DNA of 8,042 bases, taken from Actinomycetes bacterium. GTDB lineage: Bacteria > Actinomycetota > Actinomycetes > Actinomycetales > Dermatophilaceae. The DNA is taken from assembly GCA_023389095.1 (NCBI GenBank), contig JAEWFB010000461.1, forward strand, positions 1 to 8,042. The letters run 5' to 3'. A program made the position numbers and the translations under genes. Of this stretch, positions 1-5,775 are shown piece after piece (positions within the stretch are counted from its first letter, which is position 1; every line of letters begins with the position of its first letter). The notes beneath the pieces were generated by a model. The model saw only the letters and a program-made list of their open reading frames with translations, made no database searches and was not told the origin of the DNA.

Positions 1-329
1 CCGCGACGGCCGTGGCCGCGCTGCTGCCGGTGGCCGTGGTCGTGGCGCTCACGGCGCTCGCGAACGGGGCGGTCGGCACGGACCGGCTCTCACAGGTCGG
101 GGTGCCGCTCGCGGCCTTCGCGGCCGCCCTGGCCGCCGAGGTCGTCGCCGGCGCGCTGCTGTGGCTGGCCGTCCTGCTCGTGCGGGAACGACCGGACCGA
201 GGGGCGTCCGACGCCTCCGCCACGTCCGGGTCGACCGGAGCCGGGGGTACGGGTGCCGGCGACGACGCCGCAGACGCTGCCGACGCGTCGGCCGGCTCCC
301 AGGGGACCGGACGCGTCAGTCCGCGATGA
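1..329 (+). CDS. C-terminal end of a DUF6350/PerM-type polytopic membrane protein (5' end outside window)
   Basis: Only the last roughly 108 codons are present; the reading frame is open to the left edge and ends at TGA 327-329. Two hydrophobic stretches are visible (ALLPVAVVVALTAL near the start and LAAFAAALAAEVVAGALLWLAVLLV), followed by a charged RERPDR step and a low-complexity Ala/Ser/Gly/Asp tail of about 45 residues, presumably cytoplasmic and disordered. The family call rests mainly on position. In many actinobacteria a DUF6350 membrane protein (PerM in mycobacteria, linked to cell division and envelope stability) lies directly upstream of purN-purH. The visible part has no catalytic motif. 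The last 14 bp overlap the end of the convergent gene on the other strand. Any other multi-pass membrane protein with an Ala-rich tail would look the same. Confidence 0.6.
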   Translation, partial: ATAVAALLPVAVVVALTALANGAVGTDRLSQVGVPLAAFAAALAAEVVAGALLWLAVLLVRERPDRGASDASATSGSTGAGGTGAGDDAADAADASAGSQGTGRVSPR

Positions 330-720
330 ACCCGAGCGGGCTCGCCTCGCGCAGGCGTTCGCACTGTCCGCGGGCGACGTTCGTCTGGGCCCCGGCGATG
401 CACTCCTCGTAGCGGCTGACCGTCCCGTACATCAGGGCCTGCAGCAGCAGCGAGGTCACCGGCAGCATCAGGACGGCGAGGGAGATCCCGGCCCAGACCT
501 TCTCCCGGCCCGGTCGTGGGGTCAGGAAGCGCAGCAGCCGTACGGCCAGGACCATGGCGATGAGCAGCGGCAGCAGGGCGACGAACCGCTGGGGCAGCGG
601 CAGGTACATCGCCGTGATCCCGACGAGGGCGAAGAGGGGCACGGGCAGGGAGTACCGCGCCTTCTCGCGCGCGTAGGCGATCTCTGCCTCGCGCTGCGGG
701 TTCCGGGGCGGCTGGCTCAT
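316..720 (-). CDS. Small three-helix membrane protein of unknown function
   Basis: Unrecognised 134-residue protein. The N-terminus is charged (residues 1-23, rich in Arg/Glu/Lys). Three hydrophobic segments follow at about 24-42, 46-64 and 75-98, then a polar tail with Cys107 and Cys120. With a cytoplasmic N-terminus, three helices place the tail outside, where the two cysteines could form a disulfide; this topology is inferred. I chose the ATG at 718-720 because GAGG (minus strand) ends 8 nt before it. An in-frame upstream Met at 753 would add 11 poorly supported residues and lacks such a site. The gene is convergent with the PerM-like gene (14-bp overlap) and divergent from purN, so it interrupts the usual perM-purN colinearity. 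Nothing links it functionally to purines. It encodes no known enzyme motif. Confidence 0.75.
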   Translation of the reverse strand: MSQPPRNPQREAEIAYAREKARYSLPVPLFALVGITAMYLPLPQRFVALLPLLIAMVLAVRLLRFLTPRPGREKVWAGISLAVLMLPVTSLLLQALMYGTVSRYEECIAGAQTNVARGQCERLREASPLGFIAD

Positions 721-835
721 GGGCCCATCCTCACCCATGGGTGCGGGGGCCACCGCATCGGGCCGGTCATCGGGGTGGTCATCGGCTGCGGTCGGCGAGG
801 ACGGACGACGCCGAGGCGTCGGCCGGTGCCGTGGC

Positions 836-841
836 TAGACT
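836..841 (+). promoter_or_regulatory. -10 box of purN, leaderless promoter
   Basis: TAGACT fits the actinobacterial TAnnnT -10 pattern and is followed by exactly 7 nt before the GTG at 849. Transcription would therefore start at or next to the G of the start codon. No Shine-Dalgarno sequence lies before this GTG, which agrees with a leaderless mRNA. I see no convincing -35 hexamer. Confidence 0.6.
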
Positions 842-848
842 CCGGGCC

Positions 849-1517
849 GTGACGACCGAGGCCACCGCCAGCCAGCCCGACGACGAGTCCGCGGACGCGC
901 GCGAGGGTGGGGCCGCGTCCCGACCGGTCGACGTCGTCGTCCTCGTCTCGGGCTCGGGCACGCTCCTGCAGGCGCTCCTCGACGCGTCCGCCGACCCGGC
1001 GCTCGGCGTCCGTGTCGCCGCCGTGGTGGCCGACCGGCCCTGCGTCGGCCTCGAGCGGGCCGAACGGTTCGGCGTCCCCACCGAGGTCGTCCGACCGGCC
1101 GACCACCCCGACCGGGCGGCGTGGGACGCGGCGCTCGCCGCACGCATCGCCCGGGCGGCGCCGGCGTTCGTCGTCAGTGCCGGGTTCATGCGCCTCCTCG
1201 GACCGGCGTCCCTCGCGGTGGCGACGGTCGTCAACACGCATCCGGCGCTGCTGCCGAGCTTCCCCGGCGCGCACGGCGTCCGCGACGCGCTCGCGTACGG
1301 CGTCAAGGTGACCGGGACGACGTGCCACGTCGTCGACGCGGGCATCGACACCGGCCCGATCATCGAGCAGCGCGTCGTCGTGGTCGCGGACGACGACACC
1401 GAGGAGTCGCTCCACGAGCGCATCAAGGTGCAGGAGCGCGAGCTGCTCGTCGACGTCGTCGGACGCATGGCGCGCGAGGGCTTCACCGTCGAGGGGCGTC
1501 GGGTCCGCATCGGCTGA
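849..1517 (+). CDS. purN: Phosphoribosylglycinamide formyltransferase 1 (GART)
   Basis: PurN transfers the formyl group of 10-formyl-THF to GAR, giving FGAR, in cytosolic de novo purine synthesis. The 222-residue product has the phosphate-binding loop VLVSGSGTLLQAL (about 31-43), the folate-pocket strand SAGFMRLLGP, the catalytic NTHPALLP (Asn129, His131) and DAGIDTGPI with Asp167. The Asn-His-Asp spacing (129/131/167) equals that of E. coli Asn106/His108/Asp144. The N-terminal stretch of about 26 polar residues before the first strand is longer than in E. coli. The start is set at GTG 849 because a -10 box lies 7 nt upstream; the frame stays open to 741 but that part looks non-coding. purH follows after a 183-bp gap holding its own promoter and riboswitch, so the two genes need not be strictly co-transcribed. 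Confidence 0.95.
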   Translation: MTTEATASQPDDESADAREGGAASRPVDVVVLVSGSGTLLQALLDASADPALGVRVAAVVADRPCVGLERAERFGVPTEVVRPADHPDRAAWDAALAARIARAAPAFVVSAGFMRLLGPASLAVATVVNTHPALLPSFPGAHGVRDALAYGVKVTGTTCHVVDAGIDTGPIIEQRVVVVADDDTEESLHERIKVQERELLVDVVGRMAREGFTVEGRRVRIG

Positions 1518-1567
1518 CGCCGGGTCGTTCCCGACCGGCGCCCGCGCGCCGACGGATTCGGCAGGTC

Positions 1568-1599
1568 TCGTGTACGGCCGCTACGCTGGCCGTACACGA
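1568..1599. repeat. Perfect 12-bp inverted repeat around the purH -10 region
   Basis: Arms TCGTGTACGGCC (1568-1579) and GGCCGTACACGA (1588-1599) are exactly complementary with an 8-nt centre, GCTACGCT. The centre contains the best -10 candidate for the riboswitch transcript, so bound protein would block RNA polymerase. As DNA it looks like an operator for a dimeric repressor. As RNA in a purN read-through transcript it would be a strong hairpin, possibly a purN terminator although no U-tract follows. Its right arm also includes the 5' strand of riboswitch helix P1. Confidence 0.6.
1582..1587 (+). promoter_or_regulatory. -10 box for the ZTP riboswitch-purH transcript
   Basis: TACGCT fits TAnnnT and would place the transcription start near A1594, just where the riboswitch aptamer begins. 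The -35 region around 1557-1563 (TTCGGC) is weak. The box lies in the centre of the 12-bp inverted repeat. Confidence 0.5.
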
Positions 1600-1658
1600 C
1601 TGGCGCAGGTGGGGAACCACCAGGGAGTGAACGGTCGGAGCATCGCCCGCCTGGGTGT
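1591..1658 (+). promoter_or_regulatory. ZTP/ZMP riboswitch (pfl motif) upstream of purH
   Basis: The conserved pfl blocks occur in order: CACGACTGGCG (1595-1605), hairpin P2 GGTGG-GGAA-CCACC (1608-1621), AGGGAGTG (1623-1630), a variable linker, and GCCCGCCTGGGT (1645-1656). Helix P1 can form between CAC 1595-1597 and GTG 1628-1630 plus TGG/CCA closer to P2. P3 is CCC/GGG around the CGCC loop. The pseudoknot is GGCG 1602-1605 with CGCC 1648-1651. This riboswitch class senses ZMP and ZTP, which accumulate when 10-formyl-THF is short, and it usually raises expression of folate and purine genes; purH, the user of ZMP, is a known target. The aptamer is close to consensus. How it switches purH is inferred from the downstream pairing options. 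Confidence 0.93.
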
Positions 1659-1693
1659 TCCGGAGTCATCGACACCCGCTACCCACAGCCAGG
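1650..1693 (+). promoter_or_regulatory. Candidate expression platform of the ZTP riboswitch
   Basis: Two alternative pairings exclude helix P3. CCTGG (1650-1654) can pair with CCAGG (1689-1693), covering the start of the purH Shine-Dalgarno. GGGTGT (1653-1658) can pair with ACACCC (1672-1677). Neither hairpin is followed by a U-tract, so control of translation is more likely than termination. When ligand holds CGCC in the pseudoknot, the 1650-1654 strand is less available and the ribosome site should be free, giving an ON switch. This is my folding by eye. Confidence 0.45.
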
Positions 1694-1695
1694 AG
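1691..1695 (+). promoter_or_regulatory. Shine-Dalgarno of purH
   Basis: AGGAG sits 5 nt before the ATG at 1701 and fixes the purH start. Its 5' half lies in the segment that may pair with riboswitch strand 1650-1654. Confidence 0.75.
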
Positions 1696-1700
1696 TTCTG

Positions 1701-3302
1701 ATGTCCGACGGCCGCCGTCCGATCAAGCGCGCCCTCATCTCCGTCTACGACAAGACCGGTCTGGAGGACCTCGCCCGCGCGCTCGACGCCGCCGGCGTGT
1801 CCATCGTCTCGACCGGCTCGACGGCCAAGACCATCGCCGCGCTCGGCATCGCCGTGACGCCGGTCGAGGAGCTGACCGGCTTCCCCGAGTGCCTCGAGGG
1901 GCGCGTCAAGACGCTGCACCCGAAGGTCCACGCCGGAATCCTCGCCGACACCCGCAAGCCCGAGCACCTCGAGCAGCTGGCCGAGCTCGGCGTCGAGGCC
2001 TTCGAGCTCGTCGTCGTCAACCTCTACCCGTTCCGCGAGACCGTCGCGTCGGGTGCGACGCCCGACGAGTGCATCGAGCAGATCGACATCGGCGGGCCGT
2101 CGATGGTGCGCGCCGCCGCCAAGAACCACCCCAGCGTCGCCGTCGTCACGAGCCCGGCCGCCTACGGCGCTGTCGCCGAGGCGTTGGGCGCCGGCGGGTT
2201 CACGCTCGAGCAGCGCCGGCGCCTTGCGGCGGAGGCGTTCGTGCACACGGCGTCCTACGACAACGCCGTCGCCAACTGGATGGGCAACGCCTACGCCGAC
2301 ACGACCGACGGCACCGGCTTCCCGGAGTGGACCGGCGCGACGTTCGACCGCGCGGCGGCCCTGCGCTACGGCGAGAACCCGCACCAGAAGGCGGCCCTCT
2401 ACACGCACTGGCGCCCCGGCGTCGCCTCGGCCGAGCAGCTGCACGGCAAGGAGATGTCGTACAACAACTACGTCGACACGGACGCCGCCGTGCGTGCCGC
2501 GCACGACCACGGCGACCAGCCGACGGTCGCGATCATCAAGCACGCCAACCCGTGCGGCATCGCCATCGGCGGCACCATCGAGGAGGCCTACGAGCGGGCC
2601 CATGCCACCGACCCGGTCAGCGCCTACGGCGGCATCATCGCGGCCAACCGCACCGTGACGGCGGCGATGGCCACGGCGGCCAAGCCGGTCTTCACCGAGG
2701 TCATCATCGCGCCGGACTACGAGCCCGAGGCGCTCGAGATCCTCACCGCGAAGAAGAACCTGCGCATCCTGCGCCTGCCGGCCGACGTCGCCGCCTTCGC
2801 CGACCCGATCGAGACGCGTCCGGTCAGCGGCGGCCTGCTGGTCCAGACCGTCGACAAGGTCGACGCGGTCGTGACGGGCGACGACGGGGCCGTGACCGGT
2901 GGCGACGACGCCACCGACTGGCGCCTCGTCGCGGGCGACGCCGCCGACGACGGGACGCTCGCTGACCTCCAGTTCGCCTGGCGCGCCATCCGCGCGGTCA
3001 AGTCCAACGCGATCCTGCTCGCCAGGGACGGCGCCGCCGTCGGTGTCGGCATGGGCCAGGTCAACCGCGTCGACTCGTGCTACCTCGCGGTGCGCCGGGC
3101 CGGCGAGGACCGCGCGCGGGGCTCGGTCGCCGCGTCCGACGCCTTCTTCCCCTTCGCCGACGGTCTGCAGATCCTGCTCGACGCCGGCGTGCGCGCGGTG
3201 GTCGCGCCCGGCGGGTCGATCCGCGACGAGGAGATCATCGCCGCGGCCCAGCAGGCCGGCGTGACGATGTACTTCACCGGCACCCGCCACTTCGCCCACT
3301 GA
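1701..3302 (+). CDS. purH: Bifunctional AICAR transformylase / IMP cyclohydrolase
   Basis: PurH performs the last two steps to IMP: formylation of AICAR (ZMP) with 10-formyl-THF, then ring closure. The 533-residue length matches the family (about 525-530). The N-terminal MGS-like cyclohydrolase domain shows RALISVYDKTG, STGSTAKT, RVKTLHPKVHAGIL (Lys70), NLYPF (Tyr109) and IDIGGPSMVRAAAKNH (Asp129, Lys141), equivalent to the human ATIC catalytic set. The transformylase domain shows LRYGENPHQKAALY, MSYNNYVD, the catalytic KHANPCG (Lys280-His281), DPVSAYGGIIAANR, KSNAILLA and the C-terminal GVTMYFTGTRHFAH. No key residue is missing. The ATG at 1701 follows AGGAG by 5 nt and comes 42 nt after the ZTP aptamer, so expression probably responds to its own substrate. 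Its 3' end is convergent with the barbiturase gene. Confidence 0.98.
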   Translation: MSDGRRPIKRALISVYDKTGLEDLARALDAAGVSIVSTGSTAKTIAALGIAVTPVEELTGFPECLEGRVKTLHPKVHAGILADTRKPEHLEQLAELGVEAFELVVVNLYPFRETVASGATPDECIEQIDIGGPSMVRAAAKNHPSVAVVTSPAAYGAVAEALGAGGFTLEQRRRLAAEAFVHTASYDNAVANWMGNAYADTTDGTGFPEWTGATFDRAAALRYGENPHQKAALYTHWRPGVASAEQLHGKEMSYNNYVDTDAAVRAAHDHGDQPTVAIIKHANPCGIAIGGTIEEAYERAHATDPVSAYGGIIAANRTVTAAMATAAKPVFTEVIIAPDYEPEALEILTAKKNLRILRLPADVAAFADPIETRPVSGGLLVQTVDKVDAVVTGDDGAVTGGDDATDWRLVAGDAADDGTLADLQFAWRAIRAVKSNAILLARDGAAVGVGMGQVNRVDSCYLAVRRAGEDRARGSVAASDAFFPFADGLQILLDAGVRAVVAPGGSIRDEEIIAAAQQAGVTMYFTGTRHFAH

Positions 3303-3323
3303 CAGCCCCCCGGCCTCTCCTTT

Positions 3324-3464
3324 CAATCGAAAGAACACTCCGTCACCCCCCCCAGGCAATCGAAAGAACACTCCGTCCCCGACCGCGTGGGTGCGAGGTC
3401 GCGCTGGGACGGGACGCAGTGTCCTTTCGATTGAGCCTGGTGTGACGGAGTGTTCTTTCGATTG
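3324..3464. repeat. Four copies of a 21-nt sequence as nested inverted repeats
   Basis: The unit begins CAATCGAAAG and ends CACTCCGTC. Direct copies lie at 3324-3344 and 3357-3377, inverted copies at 3413-3433 and 3444-3464. Three are identical; 3413-3433 differs at two positions. The outer pair agrees over 23 bp (3324-3346 with 3442-3464). The inner pair shares a different extension (3357-3379 with 3411-3433). The 141-bp block can therefore fold as one long interrupted hairpin with a 31-nt loop (3380-3410). It fills the 175-bp convergent gap between purH and the barbiturase gene. It may act as a bidirectional transcription barrier, a protein-binding cluster or a mobile repeat. No U-tract follows on either strand, so it is not a standard intrinsic terminator. 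Confidence 0.9.
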
Positions 3465-3477
3465 GGGAAGGGCAGGG

Positions 3478-4614
3478 TCAGCGGGTCCAGCGGTAGCCGG
3501 TGGGCTCGCCCTCGCCGAGGTCGACGATGGCGGCGACCGGGCCACCGCCGTCGGGGCCCTGGTGGGCGGCGGACACCGACACGAACACCGCAGGGTCGCC
3601 CGTGACCGACGCCGTGACGCCGCCGACGGCCGACTTGATCTGGCGGTGCCAGTGCACGTCGGAGTCGTCGAGCATGGCGTTGCGCCGCCCGTGCACCTGG
3701 CCGTCCTGGCTCACCTCGCACTTGAGGAAGACGTTGACGAGGCGGCCGTCGAGGTCGGAGGTGTGCGGGCGCTCGGGCAGGTCGAGGCCGGCGTCCTTGA
3801 TCGCGGCCCAGATGCCGTCGGCGTCGAGGGCGTCCTGCATGACCGAGTGGCCGATCCGGTACCGGCCACCGACGCCGCGGGCGTTGCCGACGACGACGAC
3901 CTGCGCCTGGTCGAGCTCGACGCCCGAGCTGCACGAGGCCACCGAGGAGAACATCGACCGGTCGTGCATGACGTCGGCATCGGTCGGCATCTCGATCTCG
4001 CCGAGCGCGACGGCGATGCCGAGCGCGGTGGTGCCGTTGGACAGGTCCATCGACTCGTGGGTGTGCTCGGTCCAGACCCGGTGGCCGCGCTCCTTGGCGT
4101 CGCGGATCGTGTGGATCGTCAGCAGGGGCGTCTTGGTCTGCACGTAGTGGACGTCGGCGGGGTCGGTGATGCCGGCGCGCTCCATGGCGACCTTCACGGC
4201 GTCGGCGACCTTCGAGACCATGGCGACGTAGCCGATCTCCTCGGGCTTGATCGCCTCGCTCATCGCGAACCCGACCGTGAGGCGCAGGTCGTCGGAGGGC
4301 TCGGCCTGCTCGGCCGGGACGGTCGCGAAGATCGTCGCGTGGGGGCTGATGACCCCGTCGGTGCCGCCGGACCACACGATCGGCACCTGCTTGACCTGGT
4401 CGGCCGGGGCGCCCTTGGCGACGAGCACCTCTCGGAAGGCGCGGTCGGCGATGATGCGGGTGTAGTCGTTGACACCGCCGTTGCCCTCGGTCTTGCCGAT
4501 GATGGCGATGACGCGGCTCGCCTCCATGACGCCGTCGTCGATGAGCTTCGCGAGCTCGGACGCGTCGGCGACGGAGTGGATCGGGACCTTGCGGACCTCG
4601 ATGGCTTCAGGCAC
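3478..4614 (-). CDS. Ring-opening amidohydrolase, probable barbiturase (barbiturase/cyanuric acid hydrolase family)
   Basis: The 378-residue protein belongs to the AtzD/TrzD/barbiturase family, three similar domains each giving a Lys and a Ser to a central active site. Visible elements are IIGKTEGNGGVNDYTR (Lys41), WSGGTDGVISPH (Ser82), VQTKTPLL (Lys161), SCSSGVELDQAQVVVVGNA (Ser229/Ser230), NVFLKCE (Lys298) and the C-terminal HQGPDGGGPVAAI. These match the three Ser-Lys dyads (AtzD Lys42/Ser85, Lys162/Ser233, Lys296). Barbiturase opens barbiturate to ureidomalonate in oxidative uracil/thymine breakdown; cyanuric acid hydrolase opens the triazine. I favour barbiturase because MPEAIEVRKV and the VSVSAAHQGP end resemble what I recall of the rhodococcal enzyme, but this is memory and not an alignment. 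The start is GTG at 4614, preceded by AAAGGTGATC. Carbamate kinase ends 18 nt upstream, so the two form one unit. Confidence 0.88.
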   Translation of the reverse strand: MPEAIEVRKVPIHSVADASELAKLIDDGVMEASRVIAIIGKTEGNGGVNDYTRIIADRAFREVLVAKGAPADQVKQVPIVWSGGTDGVISPHATIFATVPAEQAEPSDDLRLTVGFAMSEAIKPEEIGYVAMVSKVADAVKVAMERAGITDPADVHYVQTKTPLLTIHTIRDAKERGHRVWTEHTHESMDLSNGTTALGIAVALGEIEMPTDADVMHDRSMFSSVASCSSGVELDQAQVVVVGNARGVGGRYRIGHSVMQDALDADGIWAAIKDAGLDLPERPHTSDLDGRLVNVFLKCEVSQDGQVHGRRNAMLDDSDVHWHRQIKSAVGGVTASVTGDPAVFVSVSAAHQGPDGGGPVAAIVDLGEGEPTGYRWTR

Positions 4615-4618
4615 GGTG

Positions 4619-4628
4619 GATCACCTTT
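4619..4628 (-). promoter_or_regulatory. Shine-Dalgarno of the barbiturase-family gene
   Basis: On the minus strand AAAGGTGATC ends 4 nt before the GTG at 4614. GGTGATC matches the anti-16S end beyond the usual core. It lies in the 18-nt gap after the carbamate kinase stop and supports the GTG start. Confidence 0.65.
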
Positions 4629-4632
4629 CTTG

Positions 4633-5631
4633 TCAGTGGTTCTCGACAACAGTTCCGATGCCGCCCTCGACGGCGTCGGCGATGTGGGACAGGTCGGTGA
4701 TGACGGACCGGCGGCCGCCGGCCCGCACGAACCGCAGGGCCGCCTCGACCTTCGGGCCCATCGAGCCGGACGCGAAGTGGCCGGCGTCGGCGTAGGCGGT
4801 CAGCTGTTCCAGGGTGACGCGTCCGATCGGGTGCGCCTCGGGCGTTCCCCAGCCGGCGACGGCGTGGTCGACGTCGGTGGCGATGACGAGGACGTCGGCG
4901 TCGAGGGCGCGGGCGAGCAGGGCGGCCGTGAGGTCCTTGTCGATGACGGCCTCGACACCTCGGACGCGTCCGTCGCCACCGCGCACGACGGGGATGCCGC
5001 CGCCACCGGCTGCGACGACGACGTAGCCGGCGGCCAGCAGGGTGTGCACGGCGGGCGTCTCGAGCACCTCGAGGGGCGCGGGGGAGGCGACGACCCGCCG
5101 CCAGCCGCGCTCGCCGCGGTCCTCCCACGTCTCGCCGTGGTCGATGAGCGTCTGGGCCTGCTCGCGAGGCAGGTACCGCCCGACCGGCTTGGTGGGCCGG
5201 GTGAAGCCGGGGTCGTGGGCATCGACGCGGGTGCGGGTGACGAGCGCGGCGACCGGGCGCTCGACGCCACGGCGTGCCAGCGAGGCCTCGAGGGTGTCGA
5301 GCACCGTGAAGCCGATGGTTCCCTGGGTCTGCGCGCCGCACCAGTCGAGCGGCACGGGCGGCACGACGTGCGCGGCGAGCGCGTTCTTGACGAGGAGGTT
5401 GCCGACCTGCGGGCCGTTGCCGTGCGTGATGACGACCTCGACGCCGCGGGCCACGAGGTCGGCGACGTGCTCCATCGCACCGGCGATCGCCGATCGCTGC
5501 GCGTGCGGCGTCGCACTGCCGTCGGGCCCGGTCATGGCGTTGCCGCCGAGCGCGACGACGACGCGCAGGGGGCCCGCGGTGGCGGGGGACGCGTCGGCCG
5601 TGGCGTCGGTGGTCCGCGTCGGCTGGCTCAT
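4633..5631 (-). CDS. arcC: Carbamate kinase
   Basis: The enzyme interconverts carbamoyl phosphate + ADP with carbamate + ATP; in catabolism it makes ATP while releasing NH3 and CO2. The 332-residue amino-acid-kinase-fold protein shows VVVALGGNAM (24-33), ITHGNGPQVGN (68-78), AQTQGTIGF (100-108), AAGGGGIPV (207-215), GVEAVIDKDLTAALLA (225-240), IATDVD (250-255), FASGSMGPKVEAALRF (286-301) and ITDLSHIADAVEGGIGT (311-327). All are typical. The length is slightly above the usual 310 because of a 20-residue polar N-terminal extension. The ATG at 5631 is fixed by an in-frame TAG a few codons upstream and by a -10 box 6 nt before it. No arginine deiminase (arcA) or ornithine transcarbamylase (arcB) is next to it; its partner here is the ring-opening amidohydrolase, so a source other than arginine is likely. 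Confidence 0.96.
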   Translation of the reverse strand: MSQPTRTTDATADASPATAGPLRVVVALGGNAMTGPDGSATPHAQRSAIAGAMEHVADLVARGVEVVITHGNGPQVGNLLVKNALAAHVVPPVPLDWCGAQTQGTIGFTVLDTLEASLARRGVERPVAALVTRTRVDAHDPGFTRPTKPVGRYLPREQAQTLIDHGETWEDRGERGWRRVVASPAPLEVLETPAVHTLLAAGYVVVAAGGGGIPVVRGGDGRVRGVEAVIDKDLTAALLARALDADVLVIATDVDHAVAGWGTPEAHPIGRVTLEQLTAYADAGHFASGSMGPKVEAALRFVRAGGRRSVITDLSHIADAVEGGIGTVVENH

Positions 5632-5637
5632 GCGGCG

Positions 5638-5643
5638 AGCCTA
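5638..5643 (-). promoter_or_regulatory. -10 box of carbamate kinase-barbiturase unit, leaderless promoter
   Basis: On the minus strand TAGGCT is followed by CGCCGC and then ATG at 5631, so the transcript should begin at the start codon. No Shine-Dalgarno lies within the 20 nt before the ATG. No -35 hexamer at normal spacing stands out. Confidence 0.55.
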
Positions 5644-5700
5644 GGAGCGGCCGACGGGGCGCGGCGTTGTCACCTCCTGCCAGAGGCGACCCCGGCGATT

Positions 5701-5714
5701 GGCACATCTGTGCC
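5701..5714. promoter_or_regulatory. Palindrome in the divergent promoter region, candidate operator
   Basis: GGCACA-TC-TGTGCC is a perfect 6-bp inverted repeat with a 2-nt spacer. It lies about 60 bp upstream of the carbamate kinase -10 box and a similar distance from the -10 candidate of the plus-strand gene. The size and symmetry suit a dimeric regulator such as a GntR-type protein, but no regulator gene is visible here to pair with it. Confidence 0.35.
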
Positions 5715-5769
5715 GTGCGGCGGGCGGTCCACGGCAGGGTGGGCCGTGTCACGCCCGGGTCAGCGGCGA

Positions 5770-5775
5770 TACAGT
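5770..5775 (+). promoter_or_regulatory. Possible -10 box for the DUF6458 gene
   Basis: TACAGT fits TAnnnT in the most AT-rich part of this intergenic stretch, about 60 nt before the GTG at 5837. The hexamer 17 nt upstream (TGTCAC) is a poor -35, so this is a weak call. Confidence 0.4.

Noticed and set aside
741..848. N-terminal extension of purN by 36 codons
   Set aside because: The extension has no conserved residues, and a -10 box 7 nt before GTG 849 shows the region is promoter DNA.
3324..3464. CRISPR array
   Set aside because: Copies are in both orientations, the spacing is 12, 35 and 10 nt, and there are only four units. CRISPR repeats are all direct with regular spacers.
3324..3464. 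Classical intrinsic bidirectional terminator
   Set aside because: The stem potential is there but no U-tract follows on either strand, and the four-copy architecture is more than a terminator needs. A barrier role is kept only as a possibility.
1581..3545. 654-codon open frame on the minus strand opposite purH
   Set aside because: It is the antisense shadow of purH in high-GC DNA. The translation is rich in Arg/Gly/Asp/Val without family motifs, while the plus strand has every PurH catalytic residue.
5668..5673. GTGACA on the minus strand as -35 box for carbamate kinase
   Set aside because: The spacer to TAGGCT would be 24 nt, too long for a sigma-70-type promoter.
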